NCBI GenBank assembly: GCA_900469615.1 | Contig: UBYA01000008.1 | Span: forward strand, 440,365-504,364 | Length of the DNA: 64,000 nt | Direction: 5' to 3' | Source: Hyphomicrobiales bacterium | Lineage (GTDB): Bacteria > Pseudomonadota > Alphaproteobacteria > Rhizobiales > Rhizobiaceae | In this document: positions 28,412-38,240 of the stretch, piece after piece | Numbering within the stretch: position 1 is the stretch's first letter | Layout: every line of letters starts with the position of its first letter | The notes under the pieces: model-generated | The model's input: only the letters and a program-made list of their open reading frames with translations | Told to the model about the DNA's origin: nothing | The model's database searches: none | Program-made: the position numbers and the translations under genes

Positions 28412-28879
28412 TTAACGCTTGGAGAACTGGAACGAACGACGTGCCTTGGCGCGGCCGTACTTCTTGCGTTCGACGACGCGGCTGTCGCGGGTCAGGAAGC
28501 CACCCTTCTTCAGAACCGAGCGCAGGCCCGGCTCGAAGTAGGTGAGGGCCTTGGACAGGCCGTGACGAACGGCACCGGCCTGGCCGGAAAGACCGCCACC
28601 GGCAACGGTTGCGATGATGTCGAACTGGCCGTCACGTGCAGCGGCGACGATCGGCTGACGCAGGATCATCTGCAGAACCGGACGGGCGAAGTATGCCGTG
28701 TAGTCCTTGCCGTTGACGATGATCTTGCCGGAGCCGGCCTTGACCCAAACGCGGGCGACGGCGTCCTTGCGCTTGCCGGTCGCGTAGGAGCGGCCGAGCG
28801 AGTCAACCTTGCGGACATGAACCGGAGCAGCAGCTGCTTCAGACGTGCCGAGGTCCTTCAGGGAGGAGAGGTCAGCCAT
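28412..28879 (-). CDS. rpsI: 30S ribosomal protein S9
   Basis: 155 aa, with the S9 core [21 protein letters not shown] and the end [17 protein letters not shown], whose basic tail reaches the P-site tRNA. The N-terminus has the extra segment seen in alphaproteobacteria. Starts 2 bases after the rplM stop, the standard L13-S9 operon. Confidence 0.98.
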   Translation of the reverse strand: MADLSSLKDLGTSEAAAAPVHVRKVDSLGRSYATGKRKDAVARVWVKAGSGKIIVNGKDYTAYFARPVLQMILRQPIVAAARDGQFDIIATVAGGGLSGQAGAVRHGLSKALTYFEPGLRSVLKKGGFLTRDSRVVERKKYGRAKARRSFQFSKR

Positions 28880-28881
28880 TA

Positions 28882-29346
28882 TCAGGCGCTCCTTACGTTC
28901 TTCTTGTTCAGCTTGGCGACGTCGAGGACGACCGGCTGCTGGGCTTCGTGGGGATGGTTCGGGCCGGCGTAGACGCGCAGGTTCTTCATCTGGCGACGGC
29001 CGAGCGGGCCGCGGGGAACCATGCGTTCGACAGCCTTTTCAACGACGCGCTCCGGGAAGCGGCCTTCGATGATCTGACGAGCGGTGCGCTCCTTGATGCC
29101 GCCGGCATAACCGGTGTGCCAGTAGTAGACCTTGTCTTCGTACTTCTTGCCGGTGAGGACGACCTTGTCGGCATTGATGACGATGACGTTGTCGCCGTCG
29201 TCGACGTGCGGCGTGAAGGTAGCCTTATGCTTGCCGCGCAGACGCATTGCGATGATAGAAGCGAGACGACCAACGACGAGCCCTTCGGCGTCGATGAGGA
29301 TCCACTTCTTCTCCACCTCTGCAGGCTTCTGGGAGAAGGTTGCCAT
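28882..29346 (-). CDS. rplM: 50S ribosomal protein L13
   Basis: 154 aa. L13 motifs: [41 protein letters not shown] and [20 protein letters not shown]. An early 50S assembly protein. It is preceded by a promoter and a leader with a terminator-like hairpin. Confidence 0.98.
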   Translation of the reverse strand: MATFSQKPAEVEKKWILIDAEGLVVGRLASIIAMRLRGKHKATFTPHVDDGDNVIVINADKVVLTGKKYEDKVYYWHTGYAGGIKERTARQIIEGRFPERVVEKAVERMVPRGPLGRRQMKNLRVYAGPNHPHEAQQPVVLDVAKLNKKNVRSA

Positions 29347-29462
29347 GTTGCATACTCTCTTTTAAGACCCTTGGCCCGAAGGCTTCAGGGCGTTTCTTGT
29401 TGCTTGGTTTGGCGCTTGGATGCGCGCCAAAAAGAAAGCAGCCCGGAAAAGGCTGCAATCTG
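29347..29462 (-). promoter_or_regulatory. rplM leader with two hairpins, the first terminator-like (candidate attenuator)
   Basis: Directly after the promoter, GCAGCC (29456-29451) pairs with GGCTGC (29443-29438) around a 7-nt loop, followed by TTTCTTTTT (29437-29429) on the minus strand. A second hairpin, GGCGC/GCGCC, lies at 29411-29428. The leader to the ATG is about 115 nt. An alternative reading is the terminator of the upstream DMT transporter gene. Confidence 0.55.
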
Positions 29463-29468
29463 CGGCGG

Positions 29469-29497
29469 CTTATAAAGTGATTATATATCAGCGTCAA
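29469..29497 (-). promoter_or_regulatory. Promoter of rplM-rpsI
   Basis: On the minus strand, TTGACG (29497-29492) and TATAAG (29474-29469) are separated by 17 bases, close to the sigma-70 consensus. The predicted start of transcription is near 29462. Confidence 0.7.
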
Positions 29498-29581
29498 TAT
29501 AGCCGCCCTGATCGGCCGTAAAAATTAATAAGTAAAATCATGTAGTTATCTATGTGGTATTTCGAAACCACACATTTTGCG

Positions 29582-30418
29582 TCAACCCATCCGCAAAACC
29601 AACACTCCGGCTGCGATAATCCCGCCGGCGATGTAGCGCCAGATGCTGGATCGCTCCTTCAGGACGACGACGGATATGACCAGCGCGAAGAGGATCGAGG
29701 TCTCGCGCAGGGCGGCGACCATCGCGACCGGCGCCTTGGTCATCGCCCACAAAGCCAGACCGTAGGAGACGATCGAGCCGCCGCCGCCGATAAGCCCGCG
29801 CCACCAGTTGTAACGGATGTGGGCCGCGACGGCGTTGACGCCGCGCTGCGAGATCGCCCAGGCAAACAGAAGGACAGGCGGCAGCAGCGCCATCCAGAGC
29901 GTATAGGAGACGGAATCGCCGGAGGCTCGGGCGCCGATGCCGTCGACATAGGTATAGGTCGCGATCACGATCGCGTTGGCAAGCGCCAGAACGATCGCCC
30001 GGCGGCTTCCCTTTCTCGCCTCGAAGGCGAGGGTCAATATGCCGGCGCAAATGGTCATCGTGCCGATCAGTGCGCCGCCCGAGAGCGTTTCCTTGAGAAT
30101 GAAGCTGCTTGTGGAGACGATGATCAGCGGTGCCACGCCCCGCATCAGCGGGTAGACGAGCCCGATGTCTCCGGCATGATAGGCGGCTGCGACAAGCTGG
30201 AAGTAGACGAATTGCAGAATTGCCGACGCACCGATGTATGGCCAGGCTGCCGAGGCCGGCAAGGGCAGAAACGGCAACAGGGGAAGGGCCGCGACCGCCC
30301 CTCCGGCCGAGACCAGTGCCGCATCCAGCGACTTATCGGTTCCAGCCTTGATGATCGCATTCCATGTCGCATGCAGCAATGCGCCGAAAAGAACGAGCGC
30401 GACAACGTCGAGAGACAC
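29582..30418 (-). CDS. DMT-superfamily (EamA) transporter
   Basis: 278 aa with ten membrane segments arranged as two EamA repeats; the start LFGALLHATWNAIIKAG and ASAILQFVYFQLVAAAYHAGDI plus the ending SIWRYIAGGIIAAGVLVLRMG fit the family. It should export or import a small metabolite across the inner membrane; the substrate cannot be read. Monocistronic, upstream of the rplM promoter on the same strand. Confidence 0.88.
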   Translation of the reverse strand: MSLDVVALVLFGALLHATWNAIIKAGTDKSLDAALVSAGGAVAALPLLPFLPLPASAAWPYIGASAILQFVYFQLVAAAYHAGDIGLVYPLMRGVAPLIIVSTSSFILKETLSGGALIGTMTICAGILTLAFEARKGSRRAIVLALANAIVIATYTYVDGIGARASGDSVSYTLWMALLPPVLLFAWAISQRGVNAVAAHIRYNWWRGLIGGGGSIVSYGLALWAMTKAPVAMVAALRETSILFALVISVVVLKERSSIWRYIAGGIIAAGVLVLRMG

Positions 30419-30642
30419 GGAAAACCTCGGAAACTGGCTGATAAGATGCAGATGCTTGGCATTTTGTGGGAGTTTAGCTCCCCTATGCTCCCCAATACAT
30501 CAAAAAGCAACGAAATACATCGGTCATGCAGGCTTGCCTAACTGGTCCGCGGAAGGGCGGGGATGTTTGCCGGAGCGTTTTTGCTCTGTTCCAGTTTCGC
30601 ACAGGTTCAATCATGCGTAACTAATTTACGAGAGTATGAAAC

Positions 30643-30672
30643 GCGAACAAAGATTGCATGTCCTGTGAACGC
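30643..30672. repeat. Direct repeat copy 1 (30 bases)
   Basis: Begins GCGAACAAAGATTGCAT and ends TGTGAACGC; matches copy 2 at 28 of 30 positions, 419 bases apart. Confidence 0.75.
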
Positions 30673-31061
30673 GTCGGTAGAGTTAGAAATATCTTATTTA
30701 ACGGCGGCCGCATGCCGCGCGGCCAAAGGAGCAGAGCTTGGCCTTGAGGCCGGGCGGGACTGGAAATCGCCGCTGAGACGTTACGAAAACTTTGCGCTGC
30801 GTGAGGCGTTGTGTATAAATCTGCAAGTATTGAAAAATATTTCAGCGCAGGCTTTTCAACCCTATGAAAAGCTATGATGAAAAATTGTTAGCATCCTAAG
30901 TAAAAATTCAAACTCTGGCGAGCATCAGGGTTCTATATTCGCGCGGATATCAAAATTATTCTGTAGGAGATGTATGAAATAGCATAAGTTTTGCGTTCGC
31001 AATCGGTTCTCATTTTAAATAGCCTTTAATGAGACATCTCTAATTTTCAAGTGAATGAATG

Positions 31062-31091
31062 GCGAACAAAGATTGCATTTCCTGAGAACGC
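31062..31091. repeat. Direct repeat copy 2 (30 bases)
   Basis: Begins GCGAACAAAGATTGCAT and ends TGAGAACGC; differs from copy 1 at two positions. Sequences outside the repeat do not match. Confidence 0.75.
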
Positions 31092-31260
31092 CATCCCGTT
31101 GTCTCAAAAAAATCGTGAAAGCGCTTTGAGGAGAGTTCTGAAGGAGGGTGCGCGATCATCCTCGCGCAGCCGCTATGTCGAAGCGGCTCGTGCCAGGGAC
31201 AATCAATAGTCGTACTCGACCGATGTCTCGGTCCGCGGGACTGACAATAGCGTACTGTGC

Positions 31261-31587
31261 TCAGCGCCGGAAAATCAAATCGTCGTCATCGAGGTCGGTT
31301 GTCGGTCGGCATATGTACACGGGGCAGGAGGCGCGGTCCTTCGTGGGCAGATAATCCTGATAGGCATAGTAGCCGATATCGCATGCGCCGCTGTCTGCGA
31401 CGTACCGGTCATAGAGGGTCATGTTCGGCGTTCTTCTGGCCGGATAGCGCATGATAACTGCGCGCTCGCGATTGATGACGGCCTTCGCTTCGGCGCATGT
31501 CATGGACATGGAGTTGTATCGCGAGATCGCCAGCGCCGGCGTCGCCATCGATATGACCAGCAGGCCCAGCAGAGCGATCTTTTTCAT
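31261..31587 (-). CDS. Small secreted protein, unknown function
   Basis: 108 aa from ATG 31587 with GGGAGGA upstream. Signal peptide KKIALLGLLVISMATPALA, then a short domain with four cysteines (MTCAEAKAVINRERAV, SGACDIGYYAY, SCPVYICRP) that likely form disulfides. Ends in an acidic tail (DLDDDDLIF). Function unknown; divergent from the CoA-binding protein gene. Confidence 0.72.
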   Translation of the reverse strand: MKKIALLGLLVISMATPALAISRYNSMSMTCAEAKAVINRERAVIMRYPARRTPNMTLYDRYVADSGACDIGYYAYQDYLPTKDRASCPVYICRPTTDLDDDDLIFRR

Positions 31588-31695
31588 CGGGCTAATCCTC
31601 CCTGAAATTGTTATAATACAATATATGTGGAGCTCGTGATTGCGGTTTCCATATTTGCGGCAAACGCAAGTGTGATCGAGGTGGGAGGCTTCGTG

Positions 31696-32124
31696 ATGAA
31701 CCACGACAGTTATGACGATTCCTATATTGCCGATATCCTCTTGTCCGTCAGGACCATCGCGCTCGTGGGGGCTTCGCCCAATCCCGCGCGTCCAAGCAAT
31801 GGCGTGATGGCCTATCTGCTCAACAGGGGGTATCGCGTCATCCCCATCAATCCCGGTCAGGCCGGCAAGGAAATTCTCGGCCAATGGGTCTATGCCCGCC
31901 TGGCCGATATTCCCGAACCCGTGGATATGGTCGATGTCTTCCGCGCGCCCGAATATCTGCGGTCGGTCGTCGAAGAGACCATCATGATCGATCCGCGGCC
32001 GCCGGTGATCTGGGGCCAGCTCGGCGTGCGCGACGATGCCGCTGCGGCCAGAGCGGAAGCGGCGGGCCTCAGGGTCGTCATGAACCGCTGCCCGGCCATC
32101 GAATATCCTCGGCTGGTCGCCTGA
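31696..32124 (+). CDS. CoA-binding (YccU-like) protein
   Basis: 142 aa from ATG 31696 with GGGAGG seven bases upstream. A Rossmann-type CoA_binding_2 domain: IALVGASPNPARPSNGVMAYL, GYRVIPINPGQAGKEILG, PVDMVDVFRAPEYL and VIWGQLGV, ending NRCPAIEYPRL. Members bind CoA in vitro but their role is not established. It precedes metY in the same direction after 149 bases. Confidence 0.88.
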   Translation: MNHDSYDDSYIADILLSVRTIALVGASPNPARPSNGVMAYLLNRGYRVIPINPGQAGKEILGQWVYARLADIPEPVDMVDVFRAPEYLRSVVEETIMIDPRPPVIWGQLGVRDDAAAARAEAAGLRVVMNRCPAIEYPRLVA

Positions 32125-32273
32125 ACGCCCGGCGGCGCGTTTATCGCGCGATTTCGCCGAAAGCGGGCAAGTTTTTTCCATCCGGCGAAAGGCGCTGCAA
32201 AGTTCGCGGTTAACTTTCCCGGGCCGACCGCTATGATCGCCGCGCTACGATAGAATCGGCGGGAGGAAAGATC

Positions 32274-33557
32274 ATGCCAACGAACAATCCTGGTTTCGAT
32301 ACGCTTGCGATCCATGCGGGCGCGCAGCCGAACCCGACAACCGGCGCCCGTGCGACGCCGATCTACCAGACGACGTCCTTCGTTTTCCAGGATGCGGACC
32401 ATGCCGCCGCGCTCTTCGGATTGCAGCAGTTCGGCAATATCTACACCCGCATCATGAATCCGACCCAGGCGGTGCTCGAGGAACGCGTCGCCGCCCTCGA
32501 AGGCGGAACCGCGGCTCTCGCGGTCGCCTCGGGCCATGCCGCCCAGCTGCTCGTCTTTCATACCCTCATGCAGCCGGGCGATAATTTCGTCGCCGCCAAG
32601 CGGCTCTATGGCGGCTCGGTCAATCAGTTCGGGCAGTCCTTCAAGAATTTCGACTGGCGGGTTCGCTGGGCCGATCCGGCCGACCTTTCCACCTTCGAGA
32701 CGCAGATCGACGGCCGCACCCGCGCCATCTTCATCGAAAGCCTCGCCAATCCGGGCGGCACCTTCGTCGATATCGCCGCGATCGCGGCCATTGCGCACAA
32801 GCACGGACTGCCGCTGATCGTCGACAACACCATGGCGAGCCCCTATCTCATCCGGCCGCTGGAGCATGGCGCCGACATCGTCGTGCATTCGCTGACGAAG
32901 TTTCTCGGCGGCCACGGCAATTCCATGGGCGGCATCATCGTCGACGGCGGCACGTTCGATTGGTCCGCATCGGGCAACTACCCCATGCTGTCCGCGCCGC
33001 GCCCGGAATATAACGGCATCGTGCTGCATGCGACCTTCGGCAATTTCGCCTTCGCCATCGCCTGCCGCGTTCTCGGCCTGCGCGACCTCGGGCCGGCCAT
33101 CTCGCCGTTCAATGCCTTCCTGATCCTGACGGGTATCGAAACGCTGCCGCTGCGCATGCAGCGCCATTCCGACAACGCGCTCGCCGTCGCGCGCTGGCTG
33201 AAGGCGCAGGACAAGGTGGCCTGGGTCAACTATGCCGGTCTGGAGGACGATCCGAACCATGCCTTGCAGCAGCGCTACTCGCCGAAAGGGGCAGGCTCGG
33301 TCTTCACCTTCGGATTGAAGGGCGGTTATGAAGCCGGCAAGGGGCTGGTGGAGGGGCTGGAGCTTTTCTCCCACCTCGCCAATATCGGCGATACGCGCTC
33401 GCTCGTCATTCATCCTGCCTCCACCACCCACAAGCAGTTGACCGACGAGCAGAAGATTTCTGCCGGCGCCGGTCCCGACGTCGTGCGCCTGTCCGTCGGC
33501 ATCGAGGACGTCAAGGACATCATTGCCGATCTGGAGCAGGCGCTGGCAAGGGTCTGA
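32274..33557 (+). CDS. metY: O-acetylhomoserine aminocarboxypropyltransferase (PLP enzyme)
   Basis: 427 aa, the length of MetY rather than of the shorter MetZ. Opening [30 protein letters not shown] and the PLP-lysine motif [16 protein letters not shown] are typical of Cys/Met-metabolism PLP enzymes. Forms homocysteine from O-acetylhomoserine and sulfide in direct sulfhydrylation. Strong ribosome site GGGAGGAAAG. No riboswitch could be supported in the leader. Confidence 0.92.
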   Translation: MPTNNPGFDTLAIHAGAQPNPTTGARATPIYQTTSFVFQDADHAAALFGLQQFGNIYTRIMNPTQAVLEERVAALEGGTAALAVASGHAAQLLVFHTLMQPGDNFVAAKRLYGGSVNQFGQSFKNFDWRVRWADPADLSTFETQIDGRTRAIFIESLANPGGTFVDIAAIAAIAHKHGLPLIVDNTMASPYLIRPLEHGADIVVHSLTKFLGGHGNSMGGIIVDGGTFDWSASGNYPMLSAPRPEYNGIVLHATFGNFAFAIACRVLGLRDLGPAISPFNAFLILTGIETLPLRMQRHSDNALAVARWLKAQDKVAWVNYAGLEDDPNHALQQRYSPKGAGSVFTFGLKGGYEAGKGLVEGLELFSHLANIGDTRSLVIHPASTTHKQLTDEQKISAGAGPDVVRLSVGIEDVKDIIADLEQALARV

Positions 33558-33694
33558 CCCCTGCGCCGGCGCAGGCTGGAAAAGCCGCCCTGCCTCTTTG
33601 ATGGCGCGTCGTTTCGTGCTTTTGTCGGTCCGCGATTGCCCGATGGTGATCGCGGACCTTGCTTTTGCGCGAGGCCCGTCGACGGGAGATTCAT

Positions 33695-34039
33695 ATGGCG
33701 ACCTATCTTCGGTTGAATATAGATGGCGTGGAGCCGGAAGCGGGCGCGCCTGCCGAGGATCGTCTGGTTTCGGGGGATCCGAGCTTCCGCAGCTGGAATC
33801 TGGATGAGGCCGATGGCGGCCTCTACGCCGGCATATGGGAGGCGACGCCCGGAAAATGGAGGATCGTCTATGACGAATGGGAGTATTTCCACATCCTCTC
33901 CGGCTATTCCATCGTCACTGCCGATGACGGCGAGACGTTTCACCTGCGCGCCGGCGACCGGATGATCCTGAAACCGGGCTTTAAGGGAACCTGGGAAGTC
34001 GTTGAAACGACTCGCAAGGATTATGTGATCCGTCTTTGA
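33695..34039 (+). CDS. Cupin-domain protein (cupin_3/DUF861)
   Basis: 114 aa from ATG 33695 (GGGAG upstream). A single cupin: GLYAGIWEATPGKWRIVYDEWEYFHILSGYSIVTADDG and HLRAGDRMILKPGFKGTWEVVE, as in (S)-ureidoglycine aminohydrolase-related and DUF861 proteins. Function uncertain. Monocistronic. Confidence 0.85.
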   Translation: MATYLRLNIDGVEPEAGAPAEDRLVSGDPSFRSWNLDEADGGLYAGIWEATPGKWRIVYDEWEYFHILSGYSIVTADDGETFHLRAGDRMILKPGFKGTWEVVETTRKDYVIRL

Positions 34040-34150
34040 CGGCCTTGTTGAATCAAAACATGAAGTCCGCGCTCGCCTGCTGCCTGACGCTACTCCTTCC
34101 ACATGGCTCGGCAATGGCCGGGATGATTGCCGCAGGTTGTGTCACCGTCG

Positions 34151-34178
34151 CTTCATTAAACTGTCATCAAACTGAAAC
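34151..34178 (+). promoter_or_regulatory. PHO box (PhoB binding site) before pstS
   Basis: The stretch contains CTGTCATCAAACTGAAAC (34161-34178), matching the CTGTCAT-N4-CTGT(C/A)A(T/C) form, preceded by a third half-site-like CTTCATTAAA, giving an 11-base period. Located 123 bases before the pstS ATG. Confidence 0.75.
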
Positions 34179-34300
34179 AATGCGGCATTAGAGCCATCGT
34201 TGCCGCCAGGAGATCGAGGTGGGGAGGTTCATGATGATGGATGCCTCGCGCCGGTCTTCTGCTCGCCATCCTTTCATCACTCTGGGAAGTGAGTTCAATC

Positions 34301-35326
34301 ATGTTGAATCAGAAATTTCGTTCGCTTTGCCTGACCGCAGGCTTCATTGCGGCCATGTCCGTTTCGGCCTCGGCTGCCGACATCACGGGCGCCGGCTCGA
34401 GCTTCATTGCTCCGGTTCTGTCCAAGTGGGCCGAAGGCTACAAGGCTGCGACGAACAATGTCGTCAACTACCAGTCGGTCGGTTCGGGCGCCGGCATCAA
34501 GCAGCTGCTCGACAAGACCATCGTATTCGGCGCTTCGGACAAGCCGATGAGCGACGCTGATCTCGAGAAGAACGGCATTGCCCAGTTCCCGATGATCTCC
34601 GGCGGCATCGTCGTTTCCTACAACGTCGAAGGCGTAAAGCCGGGCGAACTCGTTCTCGACGGCAAGACGCTGTCCGACATCTTCCTCGGCAAGATCACCA
34701 AGTGGGACGATGCAGCCATCAAGGCTCTCAACCCGGAAGTAAAGCTGCCTTCCACGACGATCTCCGTCGTTTACCGCGCCGACAGCTCGGGCACGACCTT
34801 CAACTTCACCGATTACCTGTCGAAGGTTTCGCCGGAGTGGAAGGAAAAGGTTGGTTCGAACACGGCAGTTGAATGGCCGGTCGGCTTCGGCGCCAAGGGT
34901 TCCGAGGGCGTTTCCACCACCGTCAACCAGACGGCCGGTTCGATCTCCTACGTTGAATATTCCTACGTTGTGGCCAACCATATCGGTTTCGCGAAGATGA
35001 AGAACGCCGCCGGCAAGGTCATCGAGCCGAGCCTCGACACGTTCAAGGCCGCCGCTTCCAACGCCGATTGGGCCCATGCCAAGAACTTCAACCTGATCAT
35101 CACCAATCAGCCGGGCGACAAGAGCTGGCCGATTGCTGCTTCGACCTGGGTTCTGCTCTACAAGAAGCCGGCCGATCCTGCTCTCAACGAAGCGGCCCTG
35201 AAGTTCTTCAAGTGGTCCTACGAGAAGGGCCAGAAGGACGCGACGGAGCTGTCCTATCTTCCCATCCCGGAAAGTGTTGCCGCAGTGGTCGAGCAGTCCT
35301 GGAAGAAGGATTTCGGCACGAAGTAA
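34301..35326 (+). CDS. pstS: Phosphate ABC transporter substrate-binding protein PstS
   Basis: 341 aa from ATG 34301 (GGGAAGTGAG upstream). Signal peptide ends at ASA-AD. Phosphate-site motifs are seen: [20 protein letters not shown] and VFGASDKPM, then [16 protein letters not shown]. Binds phosphate in the periplasm and passes it to PstCA. First gene of pstSCAB, behind a PHO box. Confidence 0.97.
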   Translation: MLNQKFRSLCLTAGFIAAMSVSASAADITGAGSSFIAPVLSKWAEGYKAATNNVVNYQSVGSGAGIKQLLDKTIVFGASDKPMSDADLEKNGIAQFPMISGGIVVSYNVEGVKPGELVLDGKTLSDIFLGKITKWDDAAIKALNPEVKLPSTTISVVYRADSSGTTFNFTDYLSKVSPEWKEKVGSNTAVEWPVGFGAKGSEGVSTTVNQTAGSISYVEYSYVVANHIGFAKMKNAAGKVIEPSLDTFKAAASNADWAHAKNFNLIITNQPGDKSWPIAASTWVLLYKKPADPALNEAALKFFKWSYEKGQKDATELSYLPIPESVAAVVEQSWKKDFGTK

Positions 35327-35349
35327 TTTGTGCTGCGTGAAAAGTTGCG

Positions 35350-35376
35350 GCGGACAGGGTAAAACCCTGTCCGCCT
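35350..35376 (+). terminator. Hairpin between pstS and pstC (attenuator or mRNA-stabiliser)
   Basis: GGCGGACAGGGT and ACCCTGTCCGCC form a perfect 12-bp stem with loop AAA, followed by TTTCG. The T-run is short, so partial termination is expected, which would give more PstS than PstCAB. Confidence 0.7.
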
Positions 35377-35401
35377 TTCGTGATAGGACAAGGGGAAATC
35401 G

Positions 35402-36373
35402 ATGGCTGACGTGACTCAGACGGCTGGCTTCCAGGCTATGGAGACCGCCGCCATCACCAGAAAATTCCGGATACAGGATCGGATTTTCTATTTCATGACG
35501 CTTGGCTCGGCTACGCTTGTCGTGCTTTTGCTGCTGGCAATCATCGCGGTTCTCGTCATCGACGCCTTGCCAACCTTCGAAACCTTCGGCTTTTCGTTCC
35601 TGTGGGGCACGAAGTGGAGCGCTCCTGCCGATATCTATGGCGCGATCCCTGCCGTCGTCGGTACGCTGGTGAGCTCGTTCATCGCCATGCTCATTGCCGT
35701 GCCCCTGGGCATCGGCATCGCCATCTTTCTCACGGAACTTTGCCCCGGCAGCCTGCGTCGCCCGATCAGCACGGCGATCGAGCTTCTGGCCGGCGTTCCC
35801 TCCATTATCTACGGCATCGTCGGTCTGTTCATCCTCGTGCCGCTGATGCAGACCTATATCCTGCCCTTCCTTATGATGACGATCGGCCAGGTGCCGTTGA
35901 TCGGCCTGCTGTTCCAGCCGCCGGCACCGGGCGTCGGCCTGCTGACGGCAAGTCTCGTGCTGGCCGTCATGATCCTGCCGTTCATCACCGCGATCGCGCG
36001 CGACGTGTTCAGCACCGTGCCGCCGATGCTGCGTGAATCCGCTTACGGCATGGGCATGACCACATGGGAGGTGGCTCGCCACATCCTCATTCCCTATACA
36101 CGCCGCGGCCTCGTCGGCGGCATCATGCTCGGCCTCGGCCGCGCGCTCGGCGAAACCATGGCCGTCACCTTCGTCGTCGGCTCGGTGAGCCGCCTGCAAT
36201 CGTCGATCATTTCGCCGTCCACCACCATTTCCGCCCAGATCGCGAACAACTTCGGCGATGCCGACGGTCTGCAACTTTCGAGCCTGATTGCGCTCGGCCT
36301 GCTCCTGTTCGTCCTTTCCTTCTGCGTGCTTGCGCTGGCAAGGTGGATGATCGGCCGCGGCGACTCGGTCTGA
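35402..36373 (+). CDS. pstC: Phosphate ABC transporter permease PstC
   Basis: 323 aa, E. coli-like length, shorter than the large PstC variants of many rhizobial main pst operons. Six membrane segments; permease motifs include ELLAGVPSIIYGIVGLF and the EAA-type loop REsAYGMGMTTWEV and GRALGETMAVTFVVG. Forms the phosphate channel with PstA. Confidence 0.94.
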   Translation: MADVTQTAGFQAMETAAITRKFRIQDRIFYFMTLGSATLVVLLLLAIIAVLVIDALPTFETFGFSFLWGTKWSAPADIYGAIPAVVGTLVSSFIAMLIAVPLGIGIAIFLTELCPGSLRRPISTAIELLAGVPSIIYGIVGLFILVPLMQTYILPFLMMTIGQVPLIGLLFQPPAPGVGLLTASLVLAVMILPFITAIARDVFSTVPPMLRESAYGMGMTTWEVARHILIPYTRRGLVGGIMLGLGRALGETMAVTFVVGSVSRLQSSIISPSTTISAQIANNFGDADGLQLSSLIALGLLLFVLSFCVLALARWMIGRGDSV

Positions 36374-36383
36374 GGAAACAACC

Positions 36384-37235
36384 ATGGAAAACGCAATTCG
36401 CCAGAATCTCGTGTCGAGGCGCTATACGAAGAACCGCGTGATGATGGCCTTGTCCTTTCTCGCGGCCGTCCTCGGCATATTCTTTCTGAGCGTGATCCTC
36501 GCGACGCTGGTCTATCGCGGCGTGTCGGCGCTCAGCCTTGACGTGTTCACCATGTCGATCCCGGCCCAGGGCTCGCGGGGCGGCTTGATCAACGCGATCT
36601 ACGGCACCGTGCTGGTCACGGGCTGCGCCATCCTGATCGCCGCGCCGATCGGCATTCTCGCCGGCACCTACCTGGTGGAATATGCCAACGGCACGAAGCT
36701 TGCCGAGGCTGCCAAGTTCATCAACGACATCCTGCTGTCGGCGCCCTCGATCATCATCGGCGTGTTCGTCTATGGCGCCGTGGTCGTGCCCATGCACGGC
36801 AACTCCGCCATTGCCGGCATCCTCGCGCTGGCGCTGATCGCCGTTCCGGTCGTCAACCGCACGACCCAGGACATGCTGCTGCTGGTGCCGAATTCGCTTC
36901 GCGAGGCGACGGCCGCGCTCGGCGCCCCGCGCTGGAAGTCCATGATGATGGTGATCTACCGCTCCGCCTGGACCGGCATCCTCACGGGCATCCTGCTCGC
37001 CGTCGCCCGCATCAGCGGCGAAACCGCGCCGCTTCTCTTCACGGCCGGGTACAGCAAATTCATGAATGCGGGCCTGACCGGTCCGATCGCCACGCTGCCG
37101 GTTGCCATCAACACGCTCGCCGCCGATGCAGGCGAGGATCTCAAACAACTGGCCTGGGCCGGCGCGCTGATCATCACCGTTGCCATCCTCGCCCTCAATA
37201 TCCTTGCCCGTCTCTTGAGTGGGCGCCGCCAGTGA
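36384..37235 (+). CDS. pstA: Phosphate ABC transporter permease PstA
   Basis: 283 aa with six membrane segments. Family motifs: [40 protein letters not shown] and [15 protein letters not shown]. Starts 10 bases after pstC; ends overlapping a GTG that could start pstB. Confidence 0.94.
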   Translation: MENAIRQNLVSRRYTKNRVMMALSFLAAVLGIFFLSVILATLVYRGVSALSLDVFTMSIPAQGSRGGLINAIYGTVLVTGCAILIAAPIGILAGTYLVEYANGTKLAEAAKFINDILLSAPSIIIGVFVYGAVVVPMHGNSAIAGILALALIAVPVVNRTTQDMLLLVPNSLREATAALGAPRWKSMMMVIYRSAWTGILTGILLAVARISGETAPLLFTAGYSKFMNAGLTGPIATLPVAINTLAADAGEDLKQLAWAGALIITVAILALNILARLLSGRRQ

Positions 37236-37264
37236 CGCAGCCGCCGAACGATAGGAATGAGACC

Positions 37265-38101
37265 ATGAACATGAGCGACAACAGTTTCCAGAGCGTCAAT
37301 GCACAGCCGGGGAAAGACGCCGTTTCCCAGTCGGATCTCGGCATGCTCGCGAAGCTCGAGGTGAAGAACCTCGATTTCACCTATCAGAACGGTCATCGCG
37401 TTCTGAAGAGCGTGAATATGAACATCCGCAAGAACGCCGTCACGGCCTTCATCGGTCCTTCGGGTTGCGGCAAGTCCACGCTGCTGCGCACCTTTAACCG
37501 CATGTATGATCTTTATCCGGGCCAGACGGTTTCGGGCGAGATCCTGCTGGATGGCCGCAATATTCTCACCAAGGATGTCGATCTGAACGATCTGCGCGCC
37601 AAGGTGGGTATGGTGTTCCAGAAGCCTACGCCGTTCCCGATGTCGATCTATGAAAACGTCGCTTTCGGCATCCGGCTGTACGAGAAGATTTCCAAGGCGG
37701 AAATGGACGTCCGCGTCGAAGCGGCGCTGACGGAAACGGCACTGTGGAGCGAGGTGAAGGAAAAGCTGCACCAGAGCGGCCTTGGCCTTTCCGGCGGCCA
37801 GCAGCAGCGCCTCTGTATCGCTCGTGCCATCGCGGTCAAGCCGTCCGTGCTGCTTCTCGACGAGCCGACCTCGGCGCTCGACCCGATTTCGACCGCAAAG
37901 ATCGAGGAGCTGGTTTCGCAGCTGAAGGGCGAGTTCACGATCGTCATCGTCACGCACAACATGCAGCAGGCAAGCCGCATATCCGACAGCACGGCCTTCA
38001 TGTATCTCGGCGAGCTGATAGAGTATGGCCCGACCGAGCAGATCTTTCAGGCGCCGAAGGTCAAGCGCACGGAAGACTATATCACCGGTCGTTACGGCTG
38101 A
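37265..38101 (+). CDS. pstB: Phosphate ABC transporter ATP-binding protein PstB
   Basis: 278 aa from ATG 37265 (GGAATGAG upstream); a GTG at 37232 overlapping the pstA stop is the alternative. Walker [10 protein letters not shown] (64-72), signature LSGGQQQR and Walker [13 protein letters not shown] are intact. Energises phosphate import. The operon ends here: no phoU, phoB or phoR follows, and the next gene lies on the other strand. Confidence 0.95.
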   Translation: MNMSDNSFQSVNAQPGKDAVSQSDLGMLAKLEVKNLDFTYQNGHRVLKSVNMNIRKNAVTAFIGPSGCGKSTLLRTFNRMYDLYPGQTVSGEILLDGRNILTKDVDLNDLRAKVGMVFQKPTPFPMSIYENVAFGIRLYEKISKAEMDVRVEAALTETALWSEVKEKLHQSGLGLSGGQQQRLCIARAIAVKPSVLLLDEPTSALDPISTAKIEELVSQLKGEFTIVIVTHNMQQASRISDSTAFMYLGELIEYGPTEQIFQAPKVKRTEDYITGRYG

Positions 38102-38240
38102 TCTGGCCCCGGCGTCGTTTTCGAACCGACCATTTGCAATGGCGCGCCGTCGGGTGCGCCATTTTGCGCTGAGGGCTGTAACGGCGAGCGATCTTCCGTC
38201 CGCTTCCGCAAGCGGCAGGCATGGGCCGGACGGTTCGGCC

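Larger units (their letters stand above)
30419..31260. other. 842-base AT-rich intergenic region
   Basis: No supported gene. Much of 30600-31120 is clearly more AT-rich than its surroundings. The longest open frame (30563-30877) shows no family features. The region contains a near-identical 30-base direct repeat (30643-30672 and 31062-31091). It could hold an unseen small RNA or a decayed gene. Confidence 0.6.

Noticed and set aside
30563..30877. A 104-codon open frame in the intergenic region
   Set aside because: No ribosome site, no recognisable domain, irregular composition, and it overlaps one of the direct repeats.
32125..32273. Possible SAM-II riboswitch before metY
   Set aside because: The conserved pseudoknot core (GCTAAAA-like element after the first stem) is not present.
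34295..36385. A 696-codon open frame on the - strand
   Set aside because: Antisense to pstS and pstC, highly polar His/Arg/Asp-rich composition typical of reverse-strand shadows.
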